A stretch of 64,000 bases of DNA, from positions 62,001 through 126,000 of the forward strand of contig CAYXLR010000002.1 of the NCBI GenBank assembly GCA_964466035.1, given 5' to 3'. Position numbers and translations under genes: made by a program. The notes under the pieces were generated by a model. That model saw only the letters and a list, made by a program, of their open reading frames with translations, did no database searches and was not told the origin of the DNA. Within the stretch, counting starts at the first letter, position 1. The number at the start of each line of letters is the position of its first letter. The DNA comes from JANQEA01 sp964466035 (GTDB lineage Bacteria; Bipolaricaulota; Bipolaricaulia; UBA7950; UBA9294). Positions 7,401 to 17,046 of the stretch are shown in pieces.

Positions 7401-9638
7401 TCAGGCTGAAGGGAACCTGGATAGGACTTCCTCGACATAGTCCTTCGTCTCCTGGATGCGGATCATCCGAGACGCATAGTCGATCGCCGTAAGTTCATCA
7501 CCCAAGTACTCATCGTACTTCTCAGTCTCCCGATTCCGTACTTGGAACGCCAAGGCCACCGGGTCGTGATCGCAGGTCAACGCATCGCGAAGCTTCGCAG
7601 CAAAGGAGCTAGGCGGCATCCTGGGGCAGCGCAAAGCGACAGCAAGCAGATCAACTTGGCAGGATGTGGCCTCCAGCATGGCCCTGAGAGTGTGTCGTAT
7701 GAGGTCGCTAGTCCAGCAGAAGAGGTACGAGTCACCTCCGTACTGGATGAGGCTCGTCTGGGCCAGTCCGAGATCTGCGAACGTCCTTTGCGCCGCGCGA
7801 AGGAAGTACTCCGCGGTCCTGTCAAGATAGGCTCGCGACTCGCTGCTGGCCAGTGCACTTCTCATTCTCTCTCGCACCTCGCGCCCCACCAGCCAGCCGC
7901 TTCCTGCAAAGCGCGGAGGCTTCCCCGCCGGCGAAGGCACGAGGGTCACGACTCTCCGCTGGCTATCCACATCTCGAATTAGCCACCTCTGTCCCCCAAA
8001 GATCATGTGGTTGCCCGGGATCAGAGGATGAGAGATCGGTAGCGATCCGAGCGGGCCGTCGGGAGCCATCAGGGTGTATTCCTCTGGCGTATGGAAGATC
8101 GCGTAGAAGCCTCGCTGGCGCTGAATCCTCTCTCCCTCAGATCCGAGAAGAAGCGTGCCGTTGGGAGCCTGCTCGATCAGGTTCCTCGCGCCCATCTGCC
8201 GAAGCAGCGCAATGAAGATGTCCTTCTCGACATTTTCAAACGGGCCGGTATCGCAGAGTATTCTCCACAACTCAGATGCGGTCACACCTCCCTTCTCCCC
8301 GATCATCGAGAGGATCTGATGCAGAAGAGTCGAAAGGTGCAGTGACTCCGCTGTTGGGGATTCGCACCAACCGTCAAGTAGCAGGTCGAGTTGCGCGACT
8401 GTCTGGATCATCCTCAAGTGCAGTCTCTCTTCGATGCTCGAATCCGATCGCGGGATGTACTCCATCACGTAGAGACGCAGCACTGCGGGATTCCCACGTC
8501 TCCCTGAGCGTCCCAGCCTCTGGCGAATGCTCGATACGGAAGGCGGACAGCCTATCTGTCCGACGCTCTCGATCTGACCGATGTCTATTCCCAGTTCCAG
8601 CGTACTCGTGCAGACTGCTGTAGCGGGCCGATTCGGATTCCTTAGCGCCTCCACTGCGTGCTCTCTCAAAGGCTTGGACAGGGATCCGTGGTGCGCGAAG
8701 AACTCATTCGGAACTGATGCCGCCTCACATAGACGCCGCAGCTTGTCGGCGTACATCTCAACACCAGCCCTGGTGTTTGCGAAGAGGAGGTTGTTCCTCC
8801 CCCTCAGAGCATTGAACACCACTTTCGGGATCTCATCTGCCACTGCCATCTTCAGCTCGCCTGCGTCAGACCCAGTCGAGCCCTGTTGGCTCCCATCGGC
8901 TTCATCCGCGAATCCCAGAAGCGCCATGCGAAGCTCACCCTTATCACCAGCTCGGATGTGGATTGCATCCCGATCACTGCCGGGCCGAAGGAAGGCAGCG
9001 GCCTGATCGAGATCACCGAGCGTCGCGCTTAGCGCTACGCGCGTTGCGGAGTGGCCAGTGACAACATCGAGACGGTGCATGAGGCTCTGAAGCTGTCTCC
9101 CTCGTTCAGCAGCTAAGTAGGAGTGCAACTCATCAACCACGACATACTGCAGTGGCGCGAACAGCCGCCGCATGTGGTCTCCCCTAACGACGAAGAACGC
9201 CTCTAGTGACTCGGGCGTTGTCAGGAGAATCCCCTCGGGGTTCCGCATGGCGCGTGTCCTGGTGGATTGGGAGACGTCGCTATGCCAAGCCGTCACCGCG
9301 ACATCTACCAGCTCAGCGATCTCGGTCAGCCTACGGTGCTGGTCATCGATTAGTGCCCTGAGCGGAGAGACGTACAGAACTCTGAATCCAATCAGCTCTT
9401 CAGTATCCGCAGCCAGGATGCTCAGGATTGGCAAGAAGACCGCCTCGGTCTTCCCGCCAGCTGTGGGAGCAGCAACCACGACATCAGACTCGGCCGAGCA
9501 CATGATCGCCTGGATTGCTCTCTCCTGGATCTCGTGGAGCTTCGTCCACCGCTGCTGCCACGCCCACTTCTGCAGGCGCTTGTCCAGGAGATCAAAGGAT
9601 GAGCTTCGAGCGTTAGAGCTTGAAACGTGCGAGGCCAT
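7401..9638 (-). CDS. Shango-type DEAD/DEAH helicase, Lhr-like (SngC-like)
   Basis: About 745 residues with a full superfamily 2 helicase core. Seen: Walker A APTAGGKTEA, motif Ib-like LLTTPESLEA, Walker B VVVDELHSY (DELH box), motif III LSATLGD, and motif VI RQRLGRSGRRG. A long C-terminal region follows (EEYTLMAPDGPLGSLPISHP...), as in Lhr-like helicases of BREX and related systems. It is the last gene of an operon after TerB and DUF2791-ATPase genes, which is the gene set I recall for the Shango anti-phage system (TerB, ATPase, helicase). ATG at 9638 (MASHVSSS) follows AGAGGGA; ATG at 9668 follows GAGGAG and is an alternative. It overlaps the preceding gene by 26 bases, suggesting coupled translation. 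Confidence 0.85.
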   Translation of the reverse strand: MASHVSSSNARSSSFDLLDKRLQKWAWQQRWTKLHEIQERAIQAIMCSAESDVVVAAPTAGGKTEAVFLPILSILAADTEELIGFRVLYVSPLRALIDDQHRRLTEIAELVDVAVTAWHSDVSQSTRTRAMRNPEGILLTTPESLEAFFVVRGDHMRRLFAPLQYVVVDELHSYLAAERGRQLQSLMHRLDVVTGHSATRVALSATLGDLDQAAAFLRPGSDRDAIHIRAGDKGELRMALLGFADEADGSQQGSTGSDAGELKMAVADEIPKVVFNALRGRNNLLFANTRAGVEMYADKLRRLCEAASVPNEFFAHHGSLSKPLREHAVEALRNPNRPATAVCTSTLELGIDIGQIESVGQIGCPPSVSSIRQRLGRSGRRGNPAVLRLYVMEYIPRSDSSIEERLHLRMIQTVAQLDLLLDGWCESPTAESLHLSTLLHQILSMIGEKGGVTASELWRILCDTGPFENVEKDIFIALLRQMGARNLIEQAPNGTLLLGSEGERIQRQRGFYAIFHTPEEYTLMAPDGPLGSLPISHPLIPGNHMIFGGQRWLIRDVDSQRRVVTLVPSPAGKPPRFAGSGWLVGREVRERMRSALASSESRAYLDRTAEYFLRAAQRTFADLGLAQTSLIQYGGDSYLFCWTSDLIRHTLRAMLEATSCQVDLLAVALRCPRMPPSSFAAKLRDALTCDHDPVALAFQVRNRETEKYDEYLGDELTAIDYASRMIRIQETKDYVEEVLSRFPSA

Positions 9639-10938
9639 CGTTGACGGTTCCCTCTTGTCCGTCCACATCAAACTCCTCGCCAGCAATCGGGTTCCCGCCG
9701 GAGTCGGCATGCACATCCACGCCAGTTAGAATCGTCTGCCACGACACGTCCGGGTTCTGCTCTAGCACAGCGAGAAGATCTACAAAAGCCATGATTGTCG
9801 TTCGAGGCGTTCGGAAGTACGCCTCGCCGATTCGGTTCATGCAATGCCCCATGAATGCCTCGATGACTTCGCTTGTTACAGTGATAGTCTCCTCTCGGCC
9901 TGAAGTGTAGACGTCTCGGACCTTCTCAAGCAGAACGAATAGGTCCTCTGGCGTAAGGCTCTGCAGCCGGATCACGGGACCACTGTGGTCTACCAATCCG
10001 TCCACCGCGAAAGTGTTCTCCGCAAGGCGCGAACTCAGAGCTTCATGGCTGTACACACCTCTGCGGGGATCTTGCAGGAACTCCAGCGTGCCTGCAGCGA
10101 GGAAGCCAATGCCTCTTGAGATACCCTGTATGCTGTCATTGACGATCCGCAGTAGCTGCTCGTAGTTGCCGCGACGGGCCTGTGCGTTCTGCAGCATATA
10201 GATGCTGACCATCTCGTCCAGACAGACAAGCAGCCCATCGAAGCCTGCAAGCCGGCAGAACCGACCGAGTAGCTTCAGGTGGTCGTAGAACGAGTTATCA
10301 CTGACAATCGTGCGGATGCCGAGCGCCTGCCGCGCTTCGGTTTTCGTAGAGAACTCTCCTCTCAGCCACCGTATCGCATTCGACCTTAACTCATCGTCAC
10401 CGGCGTCATAGCCTCGCCAATACGCCGCCACGACCGCCCCGAAGTCATACCCGCCCACGAGTTCGGATAGAGCCGCAACTCGGCTCGCGATAACGGAGTT
10501 CACGTCTGCGGATGTGCTTTCAGCCTCAGCAAGCGCCCCCGCGACGAATCGTTCCACAAGTGCTGGAAGCGCTCCTCCATCTGGGCTGCTGCGTGTCGAC
10601 ATGTTCCTCATCAGCTCGCTGTAGAGTGCGCGCGCCTGCCCGCCTGTTGAATACAGACGGCGAGCCGAAGACAGGTCGCAGTGAACTGTCACCAGTTTCC
10701 TACTAAGAGCCATCTCACGTACCAGGTTTAGGAAGAAGGTCTTGCCTGAACCGTAATCTCCGATCACGAATCTGATGCCCGAACCACCATCCGCAATCCG
10801 CTCGATGTCCTTCTTCATCTCGCGGATCTCGTTCTCCCGCGCTACCTGGATGTGCTGGATGCCCGTTCGAGGAACAACTCCTGCCTGAAGAGCTTGCACG
10901 ATCGCATCTCGAACTCGTGGTCTGATACGACTACTCAT
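9613..10938 (-). CDS. DUF2791/BrxD-family P-loop ATPase (SngB-like)
   Basis: About 441 residues. RDAIVQALQAGVVPRTGIQH leads into an AAA-like ATPase: Walker A GDYGSGKTFFLN, Walker B LLVCLDEMVS, and a segment LYSELMRNMST typical of the BrxC/BrxD-related DUF2791 family, which powers several anti-phage systems. The C-terminal part (SLTPEDLFVLLEKVRDVY, FRTPRTTIMAFVDLLAVLEQ) is helical. ATG at 10938 overlaps the TerB gene stop by 8 bases (ATGAGTAG), so the two are translationally coupled. The upstream extension beginning at 10962 lies wholly inside the TerB gene and is not needed. The placement between a TerB protein and an Lhr-like helicase is the diagnostic context. Confidence 0.88.
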   Translation of the reverse strand: MSSRIRPRVRDAIVQALQAGVVPRTGIQHIQVARENEIREMKKDIERIADGGSGIRFVIGDYGSGKTFFLNLVREMALSRKLVTVHCDLSSARRLYSTGGQARALYSELMRNMSTRSSPDGGALPALVERFVAGALAEAESTSADVNSVIASRVAALSELVGGYDFGAVVAAYWRGYDAGDDELRSNAIRWLRGEFSTKTEARQALGIRTIVSDNSFYDHLKLLGRFCRLAGFDGLLVCLDEMVSIYMLQNAQARRGNYEQLLRIVNDSIQGISRGIGFLAAGTLEFLQDPRRGVYSHEALSSRLAENTFAVDGLVDHSGPVIRLQSLTPEDLFVLLEKVRDVYTSGREETITVTSEVIEAFMGHCMNRIGEAYFRTPRTTIMAFVDLLAVLEQNPDVSWQTILTGVDVHADSGGNPIAGEEFDVDGQEGTVNDGLARFKL

Positions 10939-13186
10939 ACAACCCCCCAACAAGGTCAGCAATGTCTGTCACGACTCGAAGCGGATCTGCCTTCTCAATC
11001 AACACATCCTCGAATCTGTCCACGACAGCTTCGTTGATAGCCTCGATAGCTGCGTCGGGGAGCAAGTTGACCTCGCGACACATCTCAGCCCATCGTTCCA
11101 CAGGAATCTGTCCATAGCGAAGAAGCTCCAGGACCAGCCGGCGGTGCGCATCGTCGAAGATCTCGTCGCCTTGGTCTTCCTCATCCTCGTCCACCGTCTC
11201 GAGCTGTGCCTGAGGCTCCTCCTCGTAGAAGACCTCTTCGAGCAGTGTGACGACCGATTCGGACTCTTCTCGTTTCCTCCGAATGCTCTCTTCATCCAGG
11301 ACAATCACGCCACCTTCTGTGGCCGTCTGCGGCGGAAGCTCGTACGATGGGGACGTTTCGCGAGCCTGTCGAACGGTCACTGGCTCCTTCCCCGACGCAC
11401 CACTCCCGCCAGCCATGAGTTCGTGAATCTCGGAATGCACGGACTCCGGCGGCAGCTCGAGAACGCTGTACGTCTTCTGCAGTGCCTTGACCTCTTCCTG
11501 CGTAATGCGGCCGTCAGCTGCAGCCACAAGAAGAAGGTACTTCGCAATCTCCTGTCTCTGCGTCTCACTCAACCCCGACACGGCGCTTCTCAGTGACCGA
11601 GCCGCAGGCGGGCTTCCTAGCAGGATTCGCAGTCGAGCCTCAAGGCGGTTTCTTTCGGCAGCACTCAGGCCAGAGAACCGCCTCGATATCACATCTAGCT
11701 CCGCTGCGTCCACACCATCGGTAGAGCTAACCGTGACGGCGAACGGTAGAGACGCAGCGCAAGCCCTGAATTCGGGTGACAGCTTCGATTCCGGCTTCCA
11801 CTCTTGTCTGAAAATGCAGATGGTGCTGGCAAGATCGGGAACCTTGCCGCCATACGCAGGGTCTGGCTCGACTCCAAAGCCAAGCTTCCCAAGCAAGAGA
11901 GAAGCGAGTTCCCACTTCTTTCGAGTCAGTTCTTCTGGACTGACTCCTTCTAGTTCAGACACGAGGTCGCTCGCCGCTGCTTCGCGTAGTGCGTCTTCGG
12001 CGAGCAACTCGTTCAGCCACTCGCGAACTCTCGCCACAACCGCAGAGGAGGTCTCGTCCAGAACCTCCTTTGGCAGAAGTGCCGGCAAGTACTCCGTCAG
12101 CGAAGCAGCTGACTTCCTCCCCAATGCACGGCTGTACTTGTCCAACGCGTTGGTGCATTCCTCCACAATCGCTCGGAGCTTGTCGGTTGGCCTCTTGAGC
12201 ACCGTGACATCAGGCAGTTCCGTATGGAGCCGGAATGGTCGGCTTGATATAGCGAGGCTGGCCGCCTGGTACTCAATCCTGAGTGGGGTTTTGCTCGGAG
12301 CGACAACTATCCCGTCCCCGTGCTTTTTCGAGTAGCGGCTCAGGAAGAGGGACTCGAATTCTTCCCTGCATCTGATTGCCGGTGTTCGGAGGTTGTTGAG
12401 CGGTATGTTATACGCCCATTGTAGCGCCCACTGTGCAGGAACCGGCTCCCCAGCTGCCGCGAATTGGCCCAGCCCCAGCTTGACCTCAAGAGGTACGTCC
12501 CAGCGGCGGGCGAGGGGAGATTGAAGCTCTACTCTGCTTTCCGTGAGCATCGCTTTGCTACACGCTAGCAACCCGAGGAAGCTACCCGTGTAGCCCTGAA
12601 ATGACCCACTGTCTGGGTAGAGTTCTCTCAGCCGTAGGACCTCGTCTCTGATGAGATCGAGTTCCTCGGTCCATGTGCCACGCGCGATCAGCTCATCGAT
12701 CGCTCGCTTCTCCAAACCGTAGAAGAAGATGAATAGGTGGCCTGTATCGACAGCCGGGGTCTTCCTCCCGTCGGCCAGCCACTGCAGGTAGCCCGCCCGA
12801 TTAGCCGGCGAAAGCCCCGAGTAGCTCGGCCAGTACCCGATGTCTCCCGTCGTGCCCGGTGGGTGGTCGTCTACTGGTAGCCTGGTGTTGATGAGCGAAG
12901 GGTCGCTCCACTTGCCGGATGCCCCGGGCTTGTGATCAGCTGCGTACACGAAGCCCGCCGTAATCGAATACCCAGCGACTTCGATGAGGTCGCCAGGAAG
13001 TAGCCATCTAGCGTCGCTGCCTCTTTCCTTCTTAGTTGGCGCCTGAGGATAGCTCGTCCTAACGGTGATTGTGAAGGAGTCGTCGTCGCCACTGCGCCGC
13101 GCTCGCTCCTGCTCCTCGCGCTTCTGAGCGGACTTCCATAGGAAGTAGCCAACAGCAATCACAACGACAACTACCCAGAACCACAT
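10931..13186 (-). CDS. TerB-domain protein with N-terminal membrane anchor (SngA-like)
   Basis: 751 residues. Residues 1-18 (MWFWVVVVVIAVGYFLWK) form one membrane helix, followed by a charged linker, so the body should face the cytoplasm. GYWPSYSGLSPANRAGYLQW and LFIFFYGLEKRAIDELIARG are hallmarks of the TerB_N domain. IAKYLLLVAAADGRITQEEV is a TerB-type acidic metal-binding segment near residue 560. After an acidic stretch (FYEEEPQ...DEDEEDQGDE) comes RRLVLELLRYGQIPVERWAE, a TerB_C-like tail. ATG at 13186 follows GAGGTG, 9 bases after the preceding frame ends. With the next two genes this makes the TerB-ATPase-helicase set of Shango. Family placement is by motif recall. Confidence 0.85.
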   Translation of the reverse strand: MWFWVVVVVIAVGYFLWKSAQKREEQERARRSGDDDSFTITVRTSYPQAPTKKERGSDARWLLPGDLIEVAGYSITAGFVYAADHKPGASGKWSDPSLINTRLPVDDHPPGTTGDIGYWPSYSGLSPANRAGYLQWLADGRKTPAVDTGHLFIFFYGLEKRAIDELIARGTWTEELDLIRDEVLRLRELYPDSGSFQGYTGSFLGLLACSKAMLTESRVELQSPLARRWDVPLEVKLGLGQFAAAGEPVPAQWALQWAYNIPLNNLRTPAIRCREEFESLFLSRYSKKHGDGIVVAPSKTPLRIEYQAASLAISSRPFRLHTELPDVTVLKRPTDKLRAIVEECTNALDKYSRALGRKSAASLTEYLPALLPKEVLDETSSAVVARVREWLNELLAEDALREAAASDLVSELEGVSPEELTRKKWELASLLLGKLGFGVEPDPAYGGKVPDLASTICIFRQEWKPESKLSPEFRACAASLPFAVTVSSTDGVDAAELDVISRRFSGLSAAERNRLEARLRILLGSPPAARSLRSAVSGLSETQRQEIAKYLLLVAAADGRITQEEVKALQKTYSVLELPPESVHSEIHELMAGGSGASGKEPVTVRQARETSPSYELPPQTATEGGVIVLDEESIRRKREESESVVTLLEEVFYEEEPQAQLETVDEDEEDQGDEIFDDAHRRLVLELLRYGQIPVERWAEMCREVNLLPDAAIEAINEAVVDRFEDVLIEKADPLRVVTDIADLVGGLYE

Positions 13187-13195
13187 ATCGGCACC

Positions 13196-13547
13196 TCAGC
13201 CCCGCTGCTCAGGTTTCTCCTGTTGCTTCAGTAGCAGCTCTCTTGCCTTCGCCAGTCGCTCCGTGAAGCCCTTAGTCTGCACACCATGTCCGTGTTCCTG
13301 CCGTGCGAATCGCTCGAGGATCTCAACTTCGCGAGCGAAGTCCTTCTGCTTGCGGTACAGCTTGGCGGCCTCCATAGTAGTACCATGGAGCGACTGCCCA
13401 CCTCTTCTTTCGAGCTTCTGCCTCGACCGCGTCAATCAGCTCTCGCAGCAGTTCTTCGAGTTTAGCTAGGCGCCCCTGCCGCTTCAGGTCTTTGGCTACT
13501 TCCACATAATCGGTGTAGTGGCGCCCCCGAACGTAACCAGCTCTCAT
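13196..13547 (-). pseudogene. Frameshifted helical accessory gene of the defence operon
   Basis: ATG at 13547 follows a strong AGGAGG (7-base spacing) and reads MRAGYVRGRHYTDYVEVAKD...VAPWYY. At about 13376 the frame breaks: dropping one T from TACTACTATGGAG lets the protein run on as MEAAKLYRKQKDFAREVEIL, ERFARQEHGHG... to a TGA at 13196-13198, nine bases before the TerB gene. The restored protein (about 116 residues) is all-helical and TPR-like, and I recall similar small proteins beside such operons. Both halves are protein-like with no shadow character, so this is one gene with a single-base insertion. Sequencing error, recent inactivation and programmed shifting are all possible. Confidence 0.65.
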
Positions 13548-13604
13548 CCAAGCACCTCCTGCCTGAAGGTGCCTCTTCAGGCCAATCGACCAACTGCTCA
13601 GCAT

Positions 13605-16600
13605 TCACACTGTATCAGCCAACTCCAAGTAACGACAAAACGAGTTGGCTAGCATCATCTGTCGCGGAGTGCGACACTCAGGCCGGAAGAGCAATGGGCT
13701 TGACACCAGGATGCACGCACACCGCGCCCTAGACGTCGCGACGTTGATGCGGCTCTGGCTGTACAAGAACTCCATCCCGCGCGGAGCTTCCTCAGGAGAT
13801 GAAGTAGCCGTCGAGTAGATCACTATAGGCGCCTCCTGTCCCTGGAACTTATCGACAGTGCCGACTCGTGCTCTTTCCGGTAGTTCCTCCAATAGGTCGG
13901 CAACTTGCGCGTTGTATGGCGCAACGATGAGTATGTCTTCCAGGGAGACTGGGAGCATCTGCCCATCCTTGTCCCGCCACGAGGTTCTACCGTCCACTAG
14001 CTCGGAGACCAAGCGCGCCACTGCACTTACCTCCTCAGGAGAGTCGTTCCGATTCCCTTCGTGAACTACTGGGGAGTACCACAGGCCCGCACCGCGGATC
14101 GGGGTTCCTCCAACCACCTCCTGCCGATGAAGGTTTGCCTGTGAGCGAAGACGGCTCTCGTAGAACATCTCGGATGTGTATCCGCATATGGTGGGATGAA
14201 GTCTCCATGTCGTTTCGAGGAACAGACCTCGATCTGGTGGAAGCGTTGCATGCCCTGCCAGTAAATGCTCGAGCGCGCTGACATCGGTCCCGTCCGGGTG
14301 GCTCCCACGCTTTGGCTGCTCGAGTTGCTGCGGATCGCCTAGTAGTACAACGGATGTCGCTGCTTGTGAAACAGCCAAGACGTTAGCAAGCGACATCTGC
14401 CCGGCTTCATCGACGAAGAGGATGTCGACTGAGCCATCAGCCTCCTCGCGCGCCCATAGCCATGCCGTTCCTGCAGCAACGTCAACCTCACCGCTCGACA
14501 GCAGTGCGAAGACCTTCTCGTTAGACGTAGTCTCAGTGATCCCTTCAGGAGGCTCCTCTTCCGACTTCCGGGTGGCTTTCTGGACGCAGCGGATGCCCCT
14601 TCCTGCTTCGTAGGCTGCCTCGAGAGTGGCGTCCAGCAAGTTACGGATGACCTTGTGGCTGACTGCTGTAATGCCAACCTTCTTCCCAGCTACCACCGCT
14701 TCGCAGATCATCCTCGCACCTATGAACGTCTTGCCGGAACCTGGTGGCCCTTGGATTGGCAACACGCCAGCGTCGAGTTCGTGGACCAGCTTGCGGGCCG
14801 CATCAAGCGCAGTGGGTGCCGCTTCGAGATGTTCGGAAATCGGTCCGCCGCGAAGGCGCGGCGGCAGTCCAAGCAGCAGATCCCGCCCCGCACGATGCTC
14901 TCCCGGTTCATCAACCTGATGCTCTGCCACCCACTCACCGACCCGAAGCAATGCATCTTGGAGCACACTGGTCCTGACGGCATCATGAGTGAAGACCGTC
15001 TTGGGATGGATATCAGCAATCGATGGCCCCTTCTTGATGTCAACGAGGCGCCGTGCTTGGTCAATGGCAGCTACTTCTCCGAATCCCGAGTTCTCCCCGT
15101 CGCCGCGTCGAAGCCGGTCACCGGGTCGGATCTTGGTTTCTTGGGGCGGGAAACGATACCTGTCAACGAAGCTCTTCTTGATTTGCTCAACACGCTTCAC
15201 GAACTCCAGCCCCGCGATGGCCGCTCGTTCATCGAGCAGCTCCTCATCAGTGAGGCCGACGAGCCTGTAGAACTCCCACCAGACCGCCTTCTCCTCTCTG
15301 CGATGCCACTCCAGGAGCTGCGCGAGAGTCCAGACTGCCTGCTGCTCCCTGTCTCGCTCACGCTTATCCACTGGCAGATCCCGGGTTAGCCTCTTGGCCA
15401 ACTCCCTTGCGCGAGTGATGACCTCTTCGAGTTCCTCGCTCGGTCTGCCGTCACTGTGTTGAGGTCTGGGGATTCTCTTCCCCTCCTGGACCAGATCCGT
15501 TCGCAGATCCTCCAGCCAGCTACGCAAGCGCAGCGTAGACAAGCAGTCATCTCGGTTGTAGCCCTCAACAGCATCCCGGACTTCCTCGGGGATTGATTCA
15601 GCCGCGCCGAACTCCAGGGCGTACTCCAAGGCTTGCATGTGACGGGCGGCAGCTCTTAAGTCAACAGAGCGATCGAAACCGAAAAACGGCTCAAGGTCCT
15701 TGATCGAGTACGACTCAACACTTGCACGAAGGGATTGACGAACAATGGCGTACAGGTCGACGAATCGCTCTCCACGAAGAAGCCGATCGACTTCATCCTC
15801 CCGTGTCGCGTGACGCCCCATCAGGCGTTTGATTGCCGACGGCTCGTACGGTGCGTAGTGGTAGATGTGGAATCCGCTATCCGCCTCCCATCGCTCAATC
15901 GCGTCATCCACGAAGCTTTCAAAGGCCTGCTTCTCGGCCGCTGGTGTCAGGCCCCAGAGCGACTCGTACTGCGGCTTCCCGTCGCCATCGAGAGACACAA
16001 CCCCAAACAGGTACTCCAGTCCCTCCTCACCAACGAATCGCGCGCCTTCGAAGTCGAAGAAGATGTCAACCGGTGTTGGCTCTGGAAGACGGGACAACCC
16101 GAACCCTTCTTCCGGCTCAAGCATCTCGTGTACAGGTTCACCGCGCTCGCGTCCCGCAAGCTGCACGCGGGCCTGATCGCGGATCTTCGCATAGCCCTCG
16201 TGAGATCCCCTCGTCGGCCTCGGATCAAGCGGGAGTTCCGCCGAGGCTAGTGCGGCAAGCGTATTGACACCTCTGGCCTGTAGCTCCGCGATCTGCATCT
16301 TGCTGATGCTGGCAACCAAGGACAGGTGGTCATCAGCATGGCGACGTGTGTCACACTCCTGCCACCAGCGGCAGATGTCGCATTGCTCGCACGGTTCTGG
16401 ATAAGTCTCACCACCACTCCAGTCTCCCTTCTTCACTACGGACTGAGCTTGGGCACGCACTAGGCGGTAGTAAGCCATGTAGTTGGCGACTCGATAGCTC
16501 TCCGGTACGAAGTCGACCCCCGGAGGAACGACGTGCATCTGCTCAGGCAAGCAGCCTTGGATACCCGCAAGGATGTCGGAGTAGAGACAGAGCTGGAGTA

Positions 16601-17036
16601 TGGTGCGCCCTCGCGTCTCACGCGCCAGTTTCGTGTCGAGTGCTTCGTACGAGTACTCTCCAAGGTTCGGAGAGGGCGTAGCGACTCGTCGAAGGACATC
16701 GGCGCGCCCCATCCAGCCATTGCTGAGTAGGGTTGCCTGGGTAATGACCTCCGTGCCGCGCTTCATCTCCGCGAGCGTTGCGGCAAACTGCGCACGAGTG
16801 TCACCAGTCTCCCGCAGCTCAGCGACTGCGCATCCCTTCTTCTTCAGGTGCCCAATGTAGGCAGCCTCGTGCTCGTAGCCGCGTTGCTGGAGCGCCTCAA
16901 GTGCCGGATCCGAATAGCCAGGGGCCTCGAGATCGCCCCGCGCCACAAGTAGATCGAGGCGAGTCAAGTGCTGACACCCTAGGTGATTCGCAAGATCGCT
17001 GGCAGTTAGCTGAACGGTGTTTTCCGAGACTCGCAT
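13605..17036 (-). CDS. TM0106-type RecB-like nuclease / RNase-H-like / SF1 helicase fusion
   Basis: 1143 residues in three parts. Residues 1-250 hold a RecB/Cas4-like nuclease (YSYEALDTKLARE carries the catalytic D...DTK pattern) ending in an iron-sulfur style CEQCDICRWWQEC. Residues about 320-500 hold a DnaQ/RNase-H-like domain (VDIFFDFEG near its start, YNRDDCLSTLRL near its end). The C-terminal half is a Dna2/Upf1-like helicase: GPPGSGKTFIGAR, ILFVDEAGQM, VLLGDPQQLEQP, TVDKFQGQEAPIV, NVATSRAR. ATG at 17036 lies about four bases after the predicted transcription start. It leads the operon that continues into the Shango-like genes 57 bases downstream. Many genomes carry TM0106 proteins without defence context, so its functional link is inference. 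Confidence 0.85.
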   Translation of the reverse strand: MRVSENTVQLTASDLANHLGCQHLTRLDLLVARGDLEAPGYSDPALEALQQRGYEHEAAYIGHLKKKGCAVAELRETGDTRAQFAATLAEMKRGTEVITQATLLSNGWMGRADVLRRVATPSPNLGEYSYEALDTKLARETRGRTILQLCLYSDILAGIQGCLPEQMHVVPPGVDFVPESYRVANYMAYYRLVRAQAQSVVKKGDWSGGETYPEPCEQCDICRWWQECDTRRHADDHLSLVASISKMQIAELQARGVNTLAALASAELPLDPRPTRGSHEGYAKIRDQARVQLAGRERGEPVHEMLEPEEGFGLSRLPEPTPVDIFFDFEGARFVGEEGLEYLFGVVSLDGDGKPQYESLWGLTPAAEKQAFESFVDDAIERWEADSGFHIYHYAPYEPSAIKRLMGRHATREDEVDRLLRGERFVDLYAIVRQSLRASVESYSIKDLEPFFGFDRSVDLRAAARHMQALEYALEFGAAESIPEEVRDAVEGYNRDDCLSTLRLRSWLEDLRTDLVQEGKRIPRPQHSDGRPSEELEEVITRARELAKRLTRDLPVDKRERDREQQAVWTLAQLLEWHRREEKAVWWEFYRLVGLTDEELLDERAAIAGLEFVKRVEQIKKSFVDRYRFPPQETKIRPGDRLRRGDGENSGFGEVAAIDQARRLVDIKKGPSIADIHPKTVFTHDAVRTSVLQDALLRVGEWVAEHQVDEPGEHRAGRDLLLGLPPRLRGGPISEHLEAAPTALDAARKLVHELDAGVLPIQGPPGSGKTFIGARMICEAVVAGKKVGITAVSHKVIRNLLDATLEAAYEAGRGIRCVQKATRKSEEEPPEGITETTSNEKVFALLSSGEVDVAAGTAWLWAREEADGSVDILFVDEAGQMSLANVLAVSQAATSVVLLGDPQQLEQPKRGSHPDGTDVSALEHLLAGHATLPPDRGLFLETTWRLHPTICGYTSEMFYESRLRSQANLHRQEVVGGTPIRGAGLWYSPVVHEGNRNDSPEEVSAVARLVSELVDGRTSWRDKDGQMLPVSLEDILIVAPYNAQVADLLEELPERARVGTVDKFQGQEAPIVIYSTATSSPEEAPRGMEFLYSQSRINVATSRARCACILVSSPLLFRPECRTPRQMMLANSFCRYLELADTV

Positions 17037-17046
17037 GCGTGTCTAT

